From NCBI GenBank assembly GCA_020628755.1, contig JAHDEQ010000007.1, forward strand, positions 29,233 through 41,166: a stretch of DNA of 11,934 nt, given 5' to 3'. This document shows positions 5,410-11,884 of the stretch, piece by piece. Each line of letters begins with the position of its first letter. The stretch's first letter is position 1. The notes under the pieces were generated by a model, which made no database searches, was not told the origin of the DNA, and saw nothing but the letters and a program-made list of their open reading frames with translations. The DNA comes from Saprospiraceae bacterium (GTDB lineage Bacteria; Bacteroidota; Bacteroidia; Chitinophagales; Saprospiraceae). A program made the translations under genes and the position numbers.

Positions 5410-6453
5410 GTGAATGAGCAAAAAGATATACGACAACTGTCCAAGTCCGACCTAGAAGCCACGCTTCTAGGGATGGGTGAAAAAAAGTTTCGTGCCAAGC
5501 AAATCTATGAGTGGCTATGGCAAAAGAGTGCTCGCTCTTTTGATGAAATGACCAACTTATCAAAGGCTTTGCGTGAACAATTAAAAACGCATTTTGTCAT
5601 TCATGCTATTCAAGAAGATAAGGTTCAAAAAAGTTTGGATGGCACCATGAAGTCACGGTTTCGATTGCATGATGGACATTTGATTGAGTCGGTTTTGATT
5701 CCTGTACCTGTTGACAATCGTTTTACTGTTTGTGTGAGTTCACAAGTGGGCTGCAGCCTCACTTGTACTTTTTGTGCTACAGGTCGTATGAAACGCATTC
5801 GCAACCTCGATGCTGCCGAAATTTATGACCAAGTTGTTTTGGTCAATCAACAATCGCTTCAAACTTTTGGGCATCCTTTGACAAACATTGTTTATATGGG
5901 CATGGGTGAACCACTATTGGCTTATCGCAATGTCTTAGAAAGTGTAGCACATATCACATCTCCTGATGGTTTGGGTATGTCACCCAGACGTATCACCGTT
6001 AGTACTGCTGGTATTGCCAAAATGATAAAAAAATTGGCCGATGATGAGGTCAAGTTTAACTTAGCTTTATCCTTGCATGCTGCCGACGATGCCAAACGCA
6101 ACCAAATCATGCCCATCAATGAACAAAATAATTTGGCAGCTTTGATGGAGTCCTTGGTTTATTTTTATCAAAAAACGAAAAATAAAATCAGTTACGAATA
6201 TATTGCTTTTCAAAATTTCAATGACAGCCTCGAAGATGCTGTCAAGCTCGCCAAATTGTGTAAGCATTTTCCTGTTCGTATCAATATTATCGAGTACAAT
6301 CCAATAGATGGTGCGCCATTCTTAAAATCTTCAGAAAAAAATATTGATCATTTTGCACAATACCTGCGTGACCAAGGTATCATGGTCACGGTACGCCGAA
6401 GTCGGGGCAAAGATATTGATGCCGCTTGTGGACAATTGGCAAATAAGGGCTAA
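5410..6453 (+). CDS. rlmN: Dual-specificity RNA methyltransferase RlmN (radical SAM)
   Basis: RlmN methylates C2 of A2503 in 23S rRNA and of A37 in certain tRNAs, using S-adenosylmethionine and a 4Fe-4S cluster. The 347-aa length is typical. The N-terminal accessory domain reads LLGMGEKKFRAKQIYEWLWQ (19-38) and SFDEMTNLSKALREQL (43-58). The radical SAM motif CSLTCTFCATG (115-125) gives the cluster ligands Cys115, Cys119 and Cys122. GMGEPL (164-169) and SLHA (221-224) are SAM-binding elements. The methyl-carrying cysteine is Cys340 in DIDAACGQL (335-343), so the enzyme should be active. Translation starts with GTG at 5410: the frame then opens on NEQKDIRQLSKSDLEATLLGMG, the usual N-terminus, whereas the next in-frame Met (residue 22) would remove conserved sequence. 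A nearby ATG at 5414 is out of frame. No convincing terminator follows; only a weak 6-bp hairpin is seen at 6464-6486. Confidence 0.97.
   Translation: MNEQKDIRQLSKSDLEATLLGMGEKKFRAKQIYEWLWQKSARSFDEMTNLSKALREQLKTHFVIHAIQEDKVQKSLDGTMKSRFRLHDGHLIESVLIPVPVDNRFTVCVSSQVGCSLTCTFCATGRMKRIRNLDAAEIYDQVVLVNQQSLQTFGHPLTNIVYMGMGEPLLAYRNVLESVAHITSPDGLGMSPRRITVSTAGIAKMIKKLADDEVKFNLALSLHAADDAKRNQIMPINEQNNLAALMESLVYFYQKTKNKISYEYIAFQNFNDSLEDAVKLAKLCKHFPVRINIIEYNPIDGAPFLKSSEKNIDHFAQYLRDQGIMVTVRRSRGKDIDAACGQLANKG
5451..5471 (+). other. Perfect hairpin early in the rlmN coding region
   Basis: CCTAGAAGC (5451-5459) pairs perfectly with GCTTCTAGG (5463-5471) around a three-base loop. It occupies codons 14-21, about 40-60 nt from the GTG start. 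A stable stem at this distance could slow an initiating ribosome on a leaderless message. That function is speculative; the hairpin itself is plain. Confidence 0.5.
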
Positions 6454-6561
6454 TTTAGAAATCTGACTTTTGTCGATTTTAAGTCATTATCTTTTATAAT
6501 TAGTTTGTATATTTAAATTACCCAAAGAGTTATTATTGTTCAGATTTAAAATAATTGGATT

Positions 6562-6771
6562 ATGGCTAAGAAACGACTTTCACTCAAAGAATTGCAGGCA
6601 CAACAATTAAACGACGCACAACAGTTGCAAACCAAAGGTGGCTACTTGGTGCGCCCGAATAAGTTTTCGACAAGTAAAGTGCATATACTCGAAGATGACA
6701 TTGATATAAGAGAGCCTAAGCCTTATGGCGGCGATGATAGTGATAAAGTAATTGGTCGAATTGGTTTATAG
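6562..6771 (+). CDS. Small double-glycine leader peptide, candidate RiPP (natural product) precursor
   Basis: The 69-aa product begins MAKKRLSLKELQAQQLNDA and reaches TKGG at residues 24-27. A positively charged start, an L-S-L-K-E-L motif, an amphipathic Leu/Gln-rich helix and a GG at about 25 residues are the pattern of Bacteroidota natural-product precursor leaders (GG-leader family). The remaining 42 residues have no cysteine. They carry a Ser-Thr-Ser-Lys group (FSTSK, 35-39) followed by acidic stretches LEDDIDIRE (43-51) and GDDSD (57-61). Nucleophiles placed before Asp/Glu clusters are reminiscent of graspetide (omega-ester) cores, but this is only a resemblance. A second GG is at 56-57. 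No modifying enzyme, peptidase or exporter gene is in the window. The gene lies 108 nt after rlmN and ends 7 nt from the end of the convergent 510-aa gene. Alternative: a small protein of unrelated role. Confidence 0.65.
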   Translation: MAKKRLSLKELQAQQLNDAQQLQTKGGYLVRPNKFSTSKVHILEDDIDIREPKPYGGDDSDKVIGRIGL

Positions 6772-6778
6772 CAATTGC

Positions 6779-8311
6779 TTATATTGATTCTCGATTTTTA
6801 AATTTTTCTTGTACGACTTGTGCAAAGGGTTTTTTATTGATTTTACTGTCCAGCCAAGCTGCTAAATCGAAAGGACCCATTTTTCCAGTTTCCGATAAAT
6901 TATCCAAATCATTTTGCAAGCTTATATAATAGGCTTGCATTTCTTTTTGACTATATACTTTTGTAGAGTTTTTGATAAAATTCAAAATTTTACGTTCAAT
7001 TGGGCGTAGCTGATCTACTTTTTTGAGATAGCGATAAGTAGAACGCAACAAGGATTCTAACAAAATGGTATTTCCCATTTCGTAATGTATAATCAGGTTG
7101 AGCAAGCGTGCCAAGGTTTGCAAATCTTGGCGTTCAAGACTTTTGGGCTGGTTGAGCCATCTGTTAAGGTATTCTAGTGCTTGGTCATAATTTTCATTAC
7201 CAAAATACAATTGAAAGTACTGGAAATAAAAAGTCCCTCTTGTAAACAAAGCCTGATCGAACTGTTGTACATCTTTCAAATGTTTATCTAAAGCCTCCAC
7301 TCCTTCCTCAAATGCTCCTGTAGTGATACACCACGAAAACTTGCCTTGATAGTATTGGCGATGTATTTTTAGTTTGTCATCATACGTTTTGGGTATGATT
7401 TGTAGGAGTTTCTCGTTGGTTTGTTTCCATTCTTCATACAAATGTAAGCGGCGACAACTCACTGTATGGTTGCTAATCGCAGAAATGTACTCCGACACAT
7501 CTTCTTTTAGATAGTGTCCTTGGGATTCCATGAGTTCTATCAGGGTTTTGCTATGTTGATAAAAATCGTCATAAGCTCCACGAGCATAATGATACAAGGA
7601 GGTAATACGATAATAAAAGACTTTGGCTAAGTGCGATTGTGGAGCTTTTTCGTCTTGAAGCAAGGGAGAATCTACTAAGGTTTGTAATTGGGTTTTGATT
7701 TCTGCTCGGCTTGTAAAAGCTACTTTTCGAAGGATGCTATACAATTGCAAAAAAATATTGCGGTAGGCCGATAGGTTTTGTAGTCGCTGCAAACATTCTT
7801 TTTCTTCTCGATCTATCCGCCCCAATTCTTCATCAAAAAATCGCACATTAATGAGTGTGTAGGCAATCTGTTTTTCCCAATTGAGCAATTGCAAAAGCGT
7901 CGTAAAATCTTCGTATTTGTGAGCCATTTTTTTGGCTTTTTGAATGCTCTCTTTGCAGTCGTCATAATGTCCTCTTTTGTACAGCACTCGAATATTTTGG
8001 AGCATCCCTTTTAGTCGATAATCTATAGAAGTTTTTTCGTCATAATTTTGGAGAGCCTTTAGAATAAGGTCGTAGAGGTAGGCTTTGAGTTCGGAGTATT
8101 TTCTACTTTGTATGGGACTGCCTTTATAAATGTGTTGTTGTAATGCATCTTCATCAAAAACACGTTGTTTGTCAATCGCATCAAATAATTGGATGTATTT
8201 GTTATTCGTATCAACACCATTTTTTTGTACAAATAGCTTAAAATATCGCTTTTCGGAACCCGAAAGCGAATGAATCAATTGATATAATTTTTTAGAAGGT
8301 GTTTTTGACAT
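6779..8311 (-). CDS. Alpha-helical (TPR-like) protein of unknown function, 510 aa
   Basis: The protein is almost wholly predicted helical, rich in Leu, Tyr, Lys and Gln, and without signal peptide or membrane segment. The N-terminus has the motif HSLSGSEKRYFKLFVQKNG (14-32), which I recall from a Bacteroidota-restricted family of about 500 aa usually left as hypothetical. An N-terminal module (about 1-95, ending LYDLILKALQNYDEK) is followed by TPR-like helical pairs. Examples are YKRGHYDDCKESIQKAKKMA (111-130), ARGAYDDFYQHSKTLIELM and GNENYDQALEYLNRWL. Such solenoids normally bind proteins, but no enzymatic motif is visible. The ATG at 8311 gives the conserved N-terminus. On the minus strand a weak promoter candidate, TTTG (8343-8340) plus 17 nt plus TAAGTTGA (8322-8315), ends three bases before the start codon. 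The gene is tail-to-tail with the small double-glycine peptide, which does not by itself imply a link. Confidence 0.85.
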   Translation of the reverse strand: MSKTPSKKLYQLIHSLSGSEKRYFKLFVQKNGVDTNNKYIQLFDAIDKQRVFDEDALQQHIYKGSPIQSRKYSELKAYLYDLILKALQNYDEKTSIDYRLKGMLQNIRVLYKRGHYDDCKESIQKAKKMAHKYEDFTTLLQLLNWEKQIAYTLINVRFFDEELGRIDREEKECLQRLQNLSAYRNIFLQLYSILRKVAFTSRAEIKTQLQTLVDSPLLQDEKAPQSHLAKVFYYRITSLYHYARGAYDDFYQHSKTLIELMESQGHYLKEDVSEYISAISNHTVSCRRLHLYEEWKQTNEKLLQIIPKTYDDKLKIHRQYYQGKFSWCITTGAFEEGVEALDKHLKDVQQFDQALFTRGTFYFQYFQLYFGNENYDQALEYLNRWLNQPKSLERQDLQTLARLLNLIIHYEMGNTILLESLLRSTYRYLKKVDQLRPIERKILNFIKNSTKVYSQKEMQAYYISLQNDLDNLSETGKMGPFDLAAWLDSKINKKPFAQVVQEKFKNRESI

Positions 8312-8432
8312 AAATCAACTTACGTGTATATTTCTATGTCAAATTACAAACTCTAGCTCAAAAAAGGAAGCGTTTTGAATAGAGAAATGAAAAAGAAACG
8401 GTTTTCAGAAAACTGACTTATGGCCAAAACTA

Positions 8433-8465
8433 AAAGAGCTTGGAATTGTAAATTCCAAGCCCTTT
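8433..8465 (-). terminator. Intrinsic terminator of the small T9SS cargo gene
   Basis: A perfect 10-bp stem (8438-8447 with 8451-8460) with a GTA loop extends, after one mismatch, by four more pairs (8433-8436 with 8462-8465). Read on the minus strand it lies about 40 nt past the stop of the 196-aa gene and continues into a T-rich stretch. The rest of the 191-nt gap between genes (8312-8502) holds a short exact palindrome, GTTTTCAGAAAAC at 8401, and otherwise AT-rich sequence with no gene seen. Confidence 0.75.
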
Positions 8466-8502
8466 ATACTTTAGTTGTCTTTGTTTGTTGAAAAAATATT
8501 TT

Positions 8503-9093
8503 TTAATTTATCTGTATATAACCTGAGTATGTATTTCCAACTCCATCATTAAATACATAAAAATAAGTCAACTCTTCGTCGAGCATTTGTCCGTCATTCC
8601 GACCATTCCAAGTATTTACATAACCCTCCTCATAGAAGATTTGATTTCCTTTATCATTAAAAATATATAAAGTATTGTTAGGATAATTTTCGGCACCTAT
8701 AATGGTAAAACTATTGGGGTCTTGCTCTTCTTTAGTCGTAAAACCATTGATAATAGTGAGCGACTCGCATAAAATCTCGACATATACAGTGAGCTTTTCT
8801 ACTTTGCCTCCCACCTCATAGGTGTACGTAAAAGCATCTATTTCTTCACAAACATTCTTGTTGGGGATATAACTAAAGGTATTATCCTTATTGAGTGTTA
8901 ATGTCCCAAAAGCAGGTTGTTCTAATATTTCACATTTTTTGAATTCAATACCTTCATCTGCAATATTGAATACAACTGAATAATTTTTGACCACCATCAA
9001 ATAATTAGATTCATTGGGTTTGCTGTTAGCATTGGAGTCAAACGTGAGGAGGGTAAGCAATAGCAAAATAGTTGCGCAAAAGATACTTCTCAT
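8503..9093 (-). CDS. Small secreted protein with T9SS type B (CHU_C-like) sorting domain
   Basis: The 196-aa product has a signal peptide (MRSIFCATILLLLTLLTFDS, cleavage likely after Ala22) for Sec export. Residues about 30-108 form a beta-rich region with PAFGTLTLNKDNTFSYIPN (60-78) and a DAFTYTYEVGGKVEKLTVYVEI stretch, as in cadherin/Ig-like tandem domains of surface adhesins. Residues about 113-196 resemble the gliding-motility-associated C-terminal domain used for type IX secretion. Matches include INGFTT, FTIIGAENYPNNTLYIFNDKGNQIF, GYVNTWNGR, LTYFYVFN and the final SGYIQIN. Compared with the usual motif, the PNGDGxND segment is replaced by TKEEQDPN and WDG by WNG. The protein is far shorter than typical type B cargo, essentially one Ig-like unit plus the sorting domain. 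It lies 102 nt downstream of the glycosyltransferase fusion. Its role on the cell surface is unknown. Confidence 0.8.
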   Translation of the reverse strand: MRSIFCATILLLLTLLTFDSNANSKPNESNYLMVVKNYSVVFNIADEGIEFKKCEILEQPAFGTLTLNKDNTFSYIPNKNVCEEIDAFTYTYEVGGKVEKLTVYVEILCESLTIINGFTTKEEQDPNSFTIIGAENYPNNTLYIFNDKGNQIFYEEGYVNTWNGRNDGQMLDEELTYFYVFNDGVGNTYSGYIQIN

Positions 9094-9195
9094 TGGATAA
9101 AAGAATAGTTTATATAAAAAATAGAGATAAAGGAAAGGAGGAGAGGGCAGCTTTCAAACAATACATACCCGTCAAAAAGCATACCAAAAACGATG

Positions 9196-11145
9196 TTATA
9201 ACAACCTGAATCCGTAAAATAAAATTTCTAAATCTTTCCATACAGAGTAGTCTTTGGCATATAAAAAATTGAGTCGTTCGAGCGTTGCTTTATCAAATTG
9301 CTTAGGAAAGTGAATACTTGCAGGAGACAATAGACCTTTTTTGAGCGATGGCAAAGTCATTTTGCTTTGTGGAGTTGGAGCATAAGCTATCCAAGTCTTT
9401 TGGTTAAATATTACTTGAAAAATATGACTAAAAATTTGTGCTTTGCTACCTACCAAAAACATCAGAATTGGACTTAGCAATAAGATAATTGGGCAAATAA
9501 GTATGTCAAGCAATCGCTTATTTCTGCGATTGCTCACGGTAGCTATTTGAAACTGTACTTCAATCGTATATAACTCGCCTGGATCGTTTTTGGAGTTGCT
9601 CCCAATTATACTTAGGCTTTTTTCGGGTACAATTTTATAGGCAATTTCGTCGCCCAAACGGGTCATCCAACTGATGGTTTTTTGAGAAGGAATATCTTTG
9701 GCGCAAAAAATGATTTCATTGATTTTATAAATTTGAACAACTTCGTCCAATTGCTCAATATCACTCAAATAAGTTTGGTTATCAAAATTGCTTTGAGGAG
9801 AGACGACACCAATAAAGTTTTTTTGTACTTGGGCTTGTTGCAACAAGCCCAAAACACGCTTACTCTCGGCTTGTGTACCTACAATAACCAAATTTTTCAA
9901 TTGTTCATTTCCAATATCAAAATTTTTAAACTTCAAAAAATGTAAAATCACTCGCAATCCAATTGTCGAAAGAAGCACCCAAATTGCACCCAAAACGATT
10001 AAAACTCGTGAAGTACGATACTCCAAATCCAAAAATCCATATATAGCAGCCAACACGAGCGTTCCCAATAAAACGCCTCGAATAATTTTTTGGATGCGAC
10101 TATTTCGGTCATAGCCGCCCGAAAAATAAATTGCACCCAACCATATCAAGATGTACAAAGGCACATTGAAATACATAAAGGAAGGCAAATAATAATCAGG
10201 ATTATTAAAATAATGTTTTGCCCAAAAGTCCTTTAAAAAATAAAGTCCACCAAAAATCAGTAAGCCATCTAGCAAGGGCAAAAATAATCGTTGAGCTGTA
10301 TTTTTGACAATCGTCAAAAATGCTTGCAAGTAAATTGCCAATTGCAACATCCAAACAAAAATCCTTGCTTGCTCTCCTTTAAAATGCTTTTTGGCAAAAA
10401 TTATCATCGCATTATAAAAAGCTCGTACATAGTTGAGACTTCCTTTTTTGGTACTCTCTCCCTTGTAATGTATGATAGTCGTCTCAGGAAAATAATAGTT
10501 TTTGTAACTGCCCTGTGTGATACGATAAGAGAGGTCAATATCTTCGCCATACATAAAAAAGGTCTCGTCTAGCAAGCCTACTTTATCCAAAGTTGCTTTG
10601 CGCATAAACATAAATGCTCCTGCAAGGATGTCTATTTCATGTATTCGATTGTCATCTAAATAACCTAAATGATAACGATTAAAAATTTTGGATTTTGGAA
10701 AGAGTTTGGAGAGTCCCGATGTTTTAAAAAAAGCAACGGCAGGCGTTGGAAAGCCTCGTTTCGATTCAGGCAAAAATCTGCCTGAACCATCTATCATTTT
10801 AACGCCCAATGCACCTGCACTAGGTTGGTCTTCCATAAAACGGATACACTTAGCAAAGGTATCTTCTTCAACAACGGTATCAGGATTGAGCAAAAGAATA
10901 TACTTGCCTTTGGCTTGTCGAATGGCTTGATTATTGGCTACCGAAAACCCTGGATTGTTTTTGTTAGCAATGAGATGAACCTCAGGAAATTTTTCCTTGA
11001 CCATACTCACCGACTCATCAACCGAATTATTATCTACTACAAATACTTCTACAGCCAAGCCTTTACTTGCCTTTTGTACCGACAAAAGAGCCTGCTCCAA
11101 GAAATACTTTACATTGTAATTGACAATAATTACAGATAATTGCAT
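9196..11145 (-). CDS. Fusion: GT2 (rhamnosyltransferase-like) + membrane/nucleotide-fold segment + degenerate sugar-transferase-like end
   Basis: The 649-aa protein joins parts usually encoded separately. Residues 1-260 are a GT2 domain of the WbbL/rhamnosyltransferase type: LSVIIVNYN (3-11), VDNNSVDES (38-46), NPDT (87-90), AGAFMFMRK (175-183), FFMYGEDIDLSYRI (196-209) and HYKGESTKKGS (226-236). Hydrophobic segments at about 285-305, 324-342, 354-372 and 378-400 follow. Residues 416-510 look like a Rossmann-type domain (NLVIVGTQAESKRVLGLLQQ), as in WcaJ-type polyprenyl-phosphate sugar transferases. The end has NKRLLDILICPIILLLSPIL (542-561) and LNFLYAKDYSVWKDLEILF (625-643), echoing that family's anchor and C-terminus. 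The catalytic core between them is short and lacks the usual conserved Pro/Arg motifs. I infer a membrane-bound enzyme of surface polysaccharide synthesis whose second half may be scaffold. ATG 11145 was chosen over the TTG at 11151, which would overlap a promoter motif. Confidence 0.85.
   Translation of the reverse strand: MQLSVIIVNYNVKYFLEQALLSVQKASKGLAVEVFVVDNNSVDESVSMVKEKFPEVHLIANKNNPGFSVANNQAIRQAKGKYILLLNPDTVVEEDTFAKCIRFMEDQPSAGALGVKMIDGSGRFLPESKRGFPTPAVAFFKTSGLSKLFPKSKIFNRYHLGYLDDNRIHEIDILAGAFMFMRKATLDKVGLLDETFFMYGEDIDLSYRITQGSYKNYYFPETTIIHYKGESTKKGSLNYVRAFYNAMIIFAKKHFKGEQARIFVWMLQLAIYLQAFLTIVKNTAQRLFLPLLDGLLIFGGLYFLKDFWAKHYFNNPDYYLPSFMYFNVPLYILIWLGAIYFSGGYDRNSRIQKIIRGVLLGTLVLAAIYGFLDLEYRTSRVLIVLGAIWVLLSTIGLRVILHFLKFKNFDIGNEQLKNLVIVGTQAESKRVLGLLQQAQVQKNFIGVVSPQSNFDNQTYLSDIEQLDEVVQIYKINEIIFCAKDIPSQKTISWMTRLGDEIAYKIVPEKSLSIIGSNSKNDPGELYTIEVQFQIATVSNRRNKRLLDILICPIILLLSPILMFLVGSKAQIFSHIFQVIFNQKTWIAYAPTPQSKMTLPSLKKGLLSPASIHFPKQFDKATLERLNFLYAKDYSVWKDLEILFYGFRLL
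9829..9852. repeat. Perfect 24-bp palindrome inside the glycosyltransferase fusion gene
   Basis: Bases 9829-9852 form an exact palindrome without a spacer (12-bp half-sites, centre CTTGTTGCAACAAG). They encode LGLLQQAQ in the Rossmann-like segment. The half-site word CTTGTTGC/GCAACAAG also forms the 9-bp hairpin at 489-515 inside secA. Whether this is functional or chance is unknown. Confidence 0.6.
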
Positions 11146-11148
11146 CCT

Positions 11149-11156
11149 CAAATTTA
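11149..11156 (-). promoter_or_regulatory. Candidate -7 promoter element of the glycosyltransferase fusion
   Basis: On the minus strand TAAATTTG (11156-11149) matches TAnnTTTG exactly, and the ATG at 11145 lies four bases after it. A matching -33 element at the usual distance is not clear. If used, transcription would begin at or almost at the start codon. The gene could instead be read through from the beta-rich protein gene, whose stop lies 28 nt upstream. Confidence 0.35.
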
Positions 11157-11173
11157 GGACAAATCAATTGAAA

Positions 11174-11611
11174 TCACATGGTTTTTCGTCCAAAGCGATA
11201 ACCAACGTGCAATTGTCCATAAGGCAATAACGGAACATCCCCACCAAAACTTCTTCCTAAGCCAACACCCAAGTCCAAAAAAACACCTTTGGCAGACATG
11301 ATTTTTTGTCCTACAAAAAAACCTATCCCAAAACTATCACTTACTCCACCTAAAAAAGTGCCTATATGAAAACGGTCAGCTCCCATGCGAGGACTAAAAT
11401 AATAACGTCCTTTGGCATAATAAATAACGGTACCTGCTCCTGGTACGGCTAATATATCTAAACCAACGCCAAAATCTTGATTAATGGGTTTGTTGATGGT
11501 CAAAGGTATAGCCTCAAACAATACCGCAATGGGATTGGTTGATACCTCAATTTGTGCAGAAACTTGATAAGAAGAAAAGCATAAAATTATGGCAAGCATC
11601 AAATTTTTCAT
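11174..11611 (-). CDS. Small secreted beta-rich protein, probably an outer-membrane barrel
   Basis: The 145-aa product carries a clear signal peptide (MKNLMLAIILCFSSYQVSA, cleavage before Gln20). The mature part is made of alternating short hydrophobic and polar strands rich in Gly and aromatic residues. Examples are NPIAVLFEAIPLTIN (26-40), GTVIYYAKGRYYFS, FHIGTFLGG and FGIGFFVGQKI. It ends in PYGQLHVGYRFGRKTM, resembling the last strand of small outer-membrane barrels, although the very last residue is not aromatic. The NPIAVLFEAIPLTINKPI pattern recalls the DUF3575-like outer-membrane proteins of Bacteroidota; I hold this only tentatively. It follows the dehydratase gene by 27 nt, so the two are probably co-transcribed, and precedes the glycosyltransferase fusion. 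Function is unknown. Confidence 0.75.
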   Translation of the reverse strand: MKNLMLAIILCFSSYQVSAQIEVSTNPIAVLFEAIPLTINKPINQDFGVGLDILAVPGAGTVIYYAKGRYYFSPRMGADRFHIGTFLGGVSDSFGIGFFVGQKIMSAKGVFLDLGVGLGRSFGGDVPLLPYGQLHVGYRFGRKTM

Positions 11612-11638
11612 AGCATCTTTGTTTTTATAATTAGACGA

Positions 11639-11884
11639 TTATTTATTGTATTTATTATAAACAGCATCAATCGTTTTTGCCAACTCATGGTCTTTTGGCG
11701 TTACCACATTTCCAGCATCATGCGTATTGAGTTCAATATGAACAACATTCCATACATTGCTCCAATTGGGATGATGGTTTTGTTTTTCCGCATAAAAAGC
11801 AACCTCTGTCATAAAGGCAAAGGCTTCCACAAAATCTTTAAATTGAAAACTTCTTTTAAGGGAGTTTTGGTTTTCTTGCCACAT
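11639..11884 (-). CDS. Pterin-4a-carbinolamine dehydratase (PCD/DCoH family)
   Basis: The enzyme dehydrates 4a-hydroxytetrahydropterin to quinonoid dihydropterin, recycling the cofactor of aromatic amino acid hydroxylases; some family members may instead act in molybdopterin metabolism. The 81-aa protein is short for the family (about 95-110) but has the full core. It has the helix FKDFVEAFAFMTEVAFYAEKQ (15-35), the catalytic motif NHHPNWSNVWNVVHIELNTH (36-55) with His37, His38 and His55, then DAGNVVTPKDHELAKTIDAV (56-75). Short N-termini of the form MWQE are common among Bacteroidota members as far as I recall, so truncation is unlikely. The ATG at 11884 directly gives this N-terminus. No hydroxylase gene is in the window; it may lie to the right. 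No promoter could be read in the 50 bases upstream. Confidence 0.93.
   Translation of the reverse strand: MWQENQNSLKRSFQFKDFVEAFAFMTEVAFYAEKQNHHPNWSNVWNVVHIELNTHDAGNVVTPKDHELAKTIDAVYNKYNK

Noticed and set aside
6464..6486. Six-base-pair hairpin TGACTT/AAGTCA after rlmN as a terminator.
   Set aside because: The stem is short, the loop is 11 nt and the following sequence is not a continuous T-run.
7921..7940. Five-base-pair AGCCA/TGGCT hairpin with T-runs inside the 510-aa gene as an internal terminator.
   Set aside because: It is a weak stem within an intact reading frame, and the bases are explained by Lys-Lys-Met-Ala codons.
9129..9147. Purine-only run of 19 bases between the fusion gene and the small T9SS cargo gene, considered as a regulatory or triplex-forming tract.
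   Set aside because: It is short, not mirror-symmetric and in an AT-rich gap; chance is sufficient explanation.
10291..11139. Several plus-strand open frames of 80-104 codons opposite the glycosyltransferase fusion.
   Set aside because: They lie antisense to a strongly supported conserved gene, have no recognisable motifs, and their composition follows from the codons of the true gene.
11146..11151. TTG at 11151 as start codon of the glycosyltransferase fusion (two extra residues).
   Set aside because: It would lie inside an exact promoter motif, TTG is a rare start, and ATG 11145 gives the standard GT2 beginning MQLSVIIVNYN.
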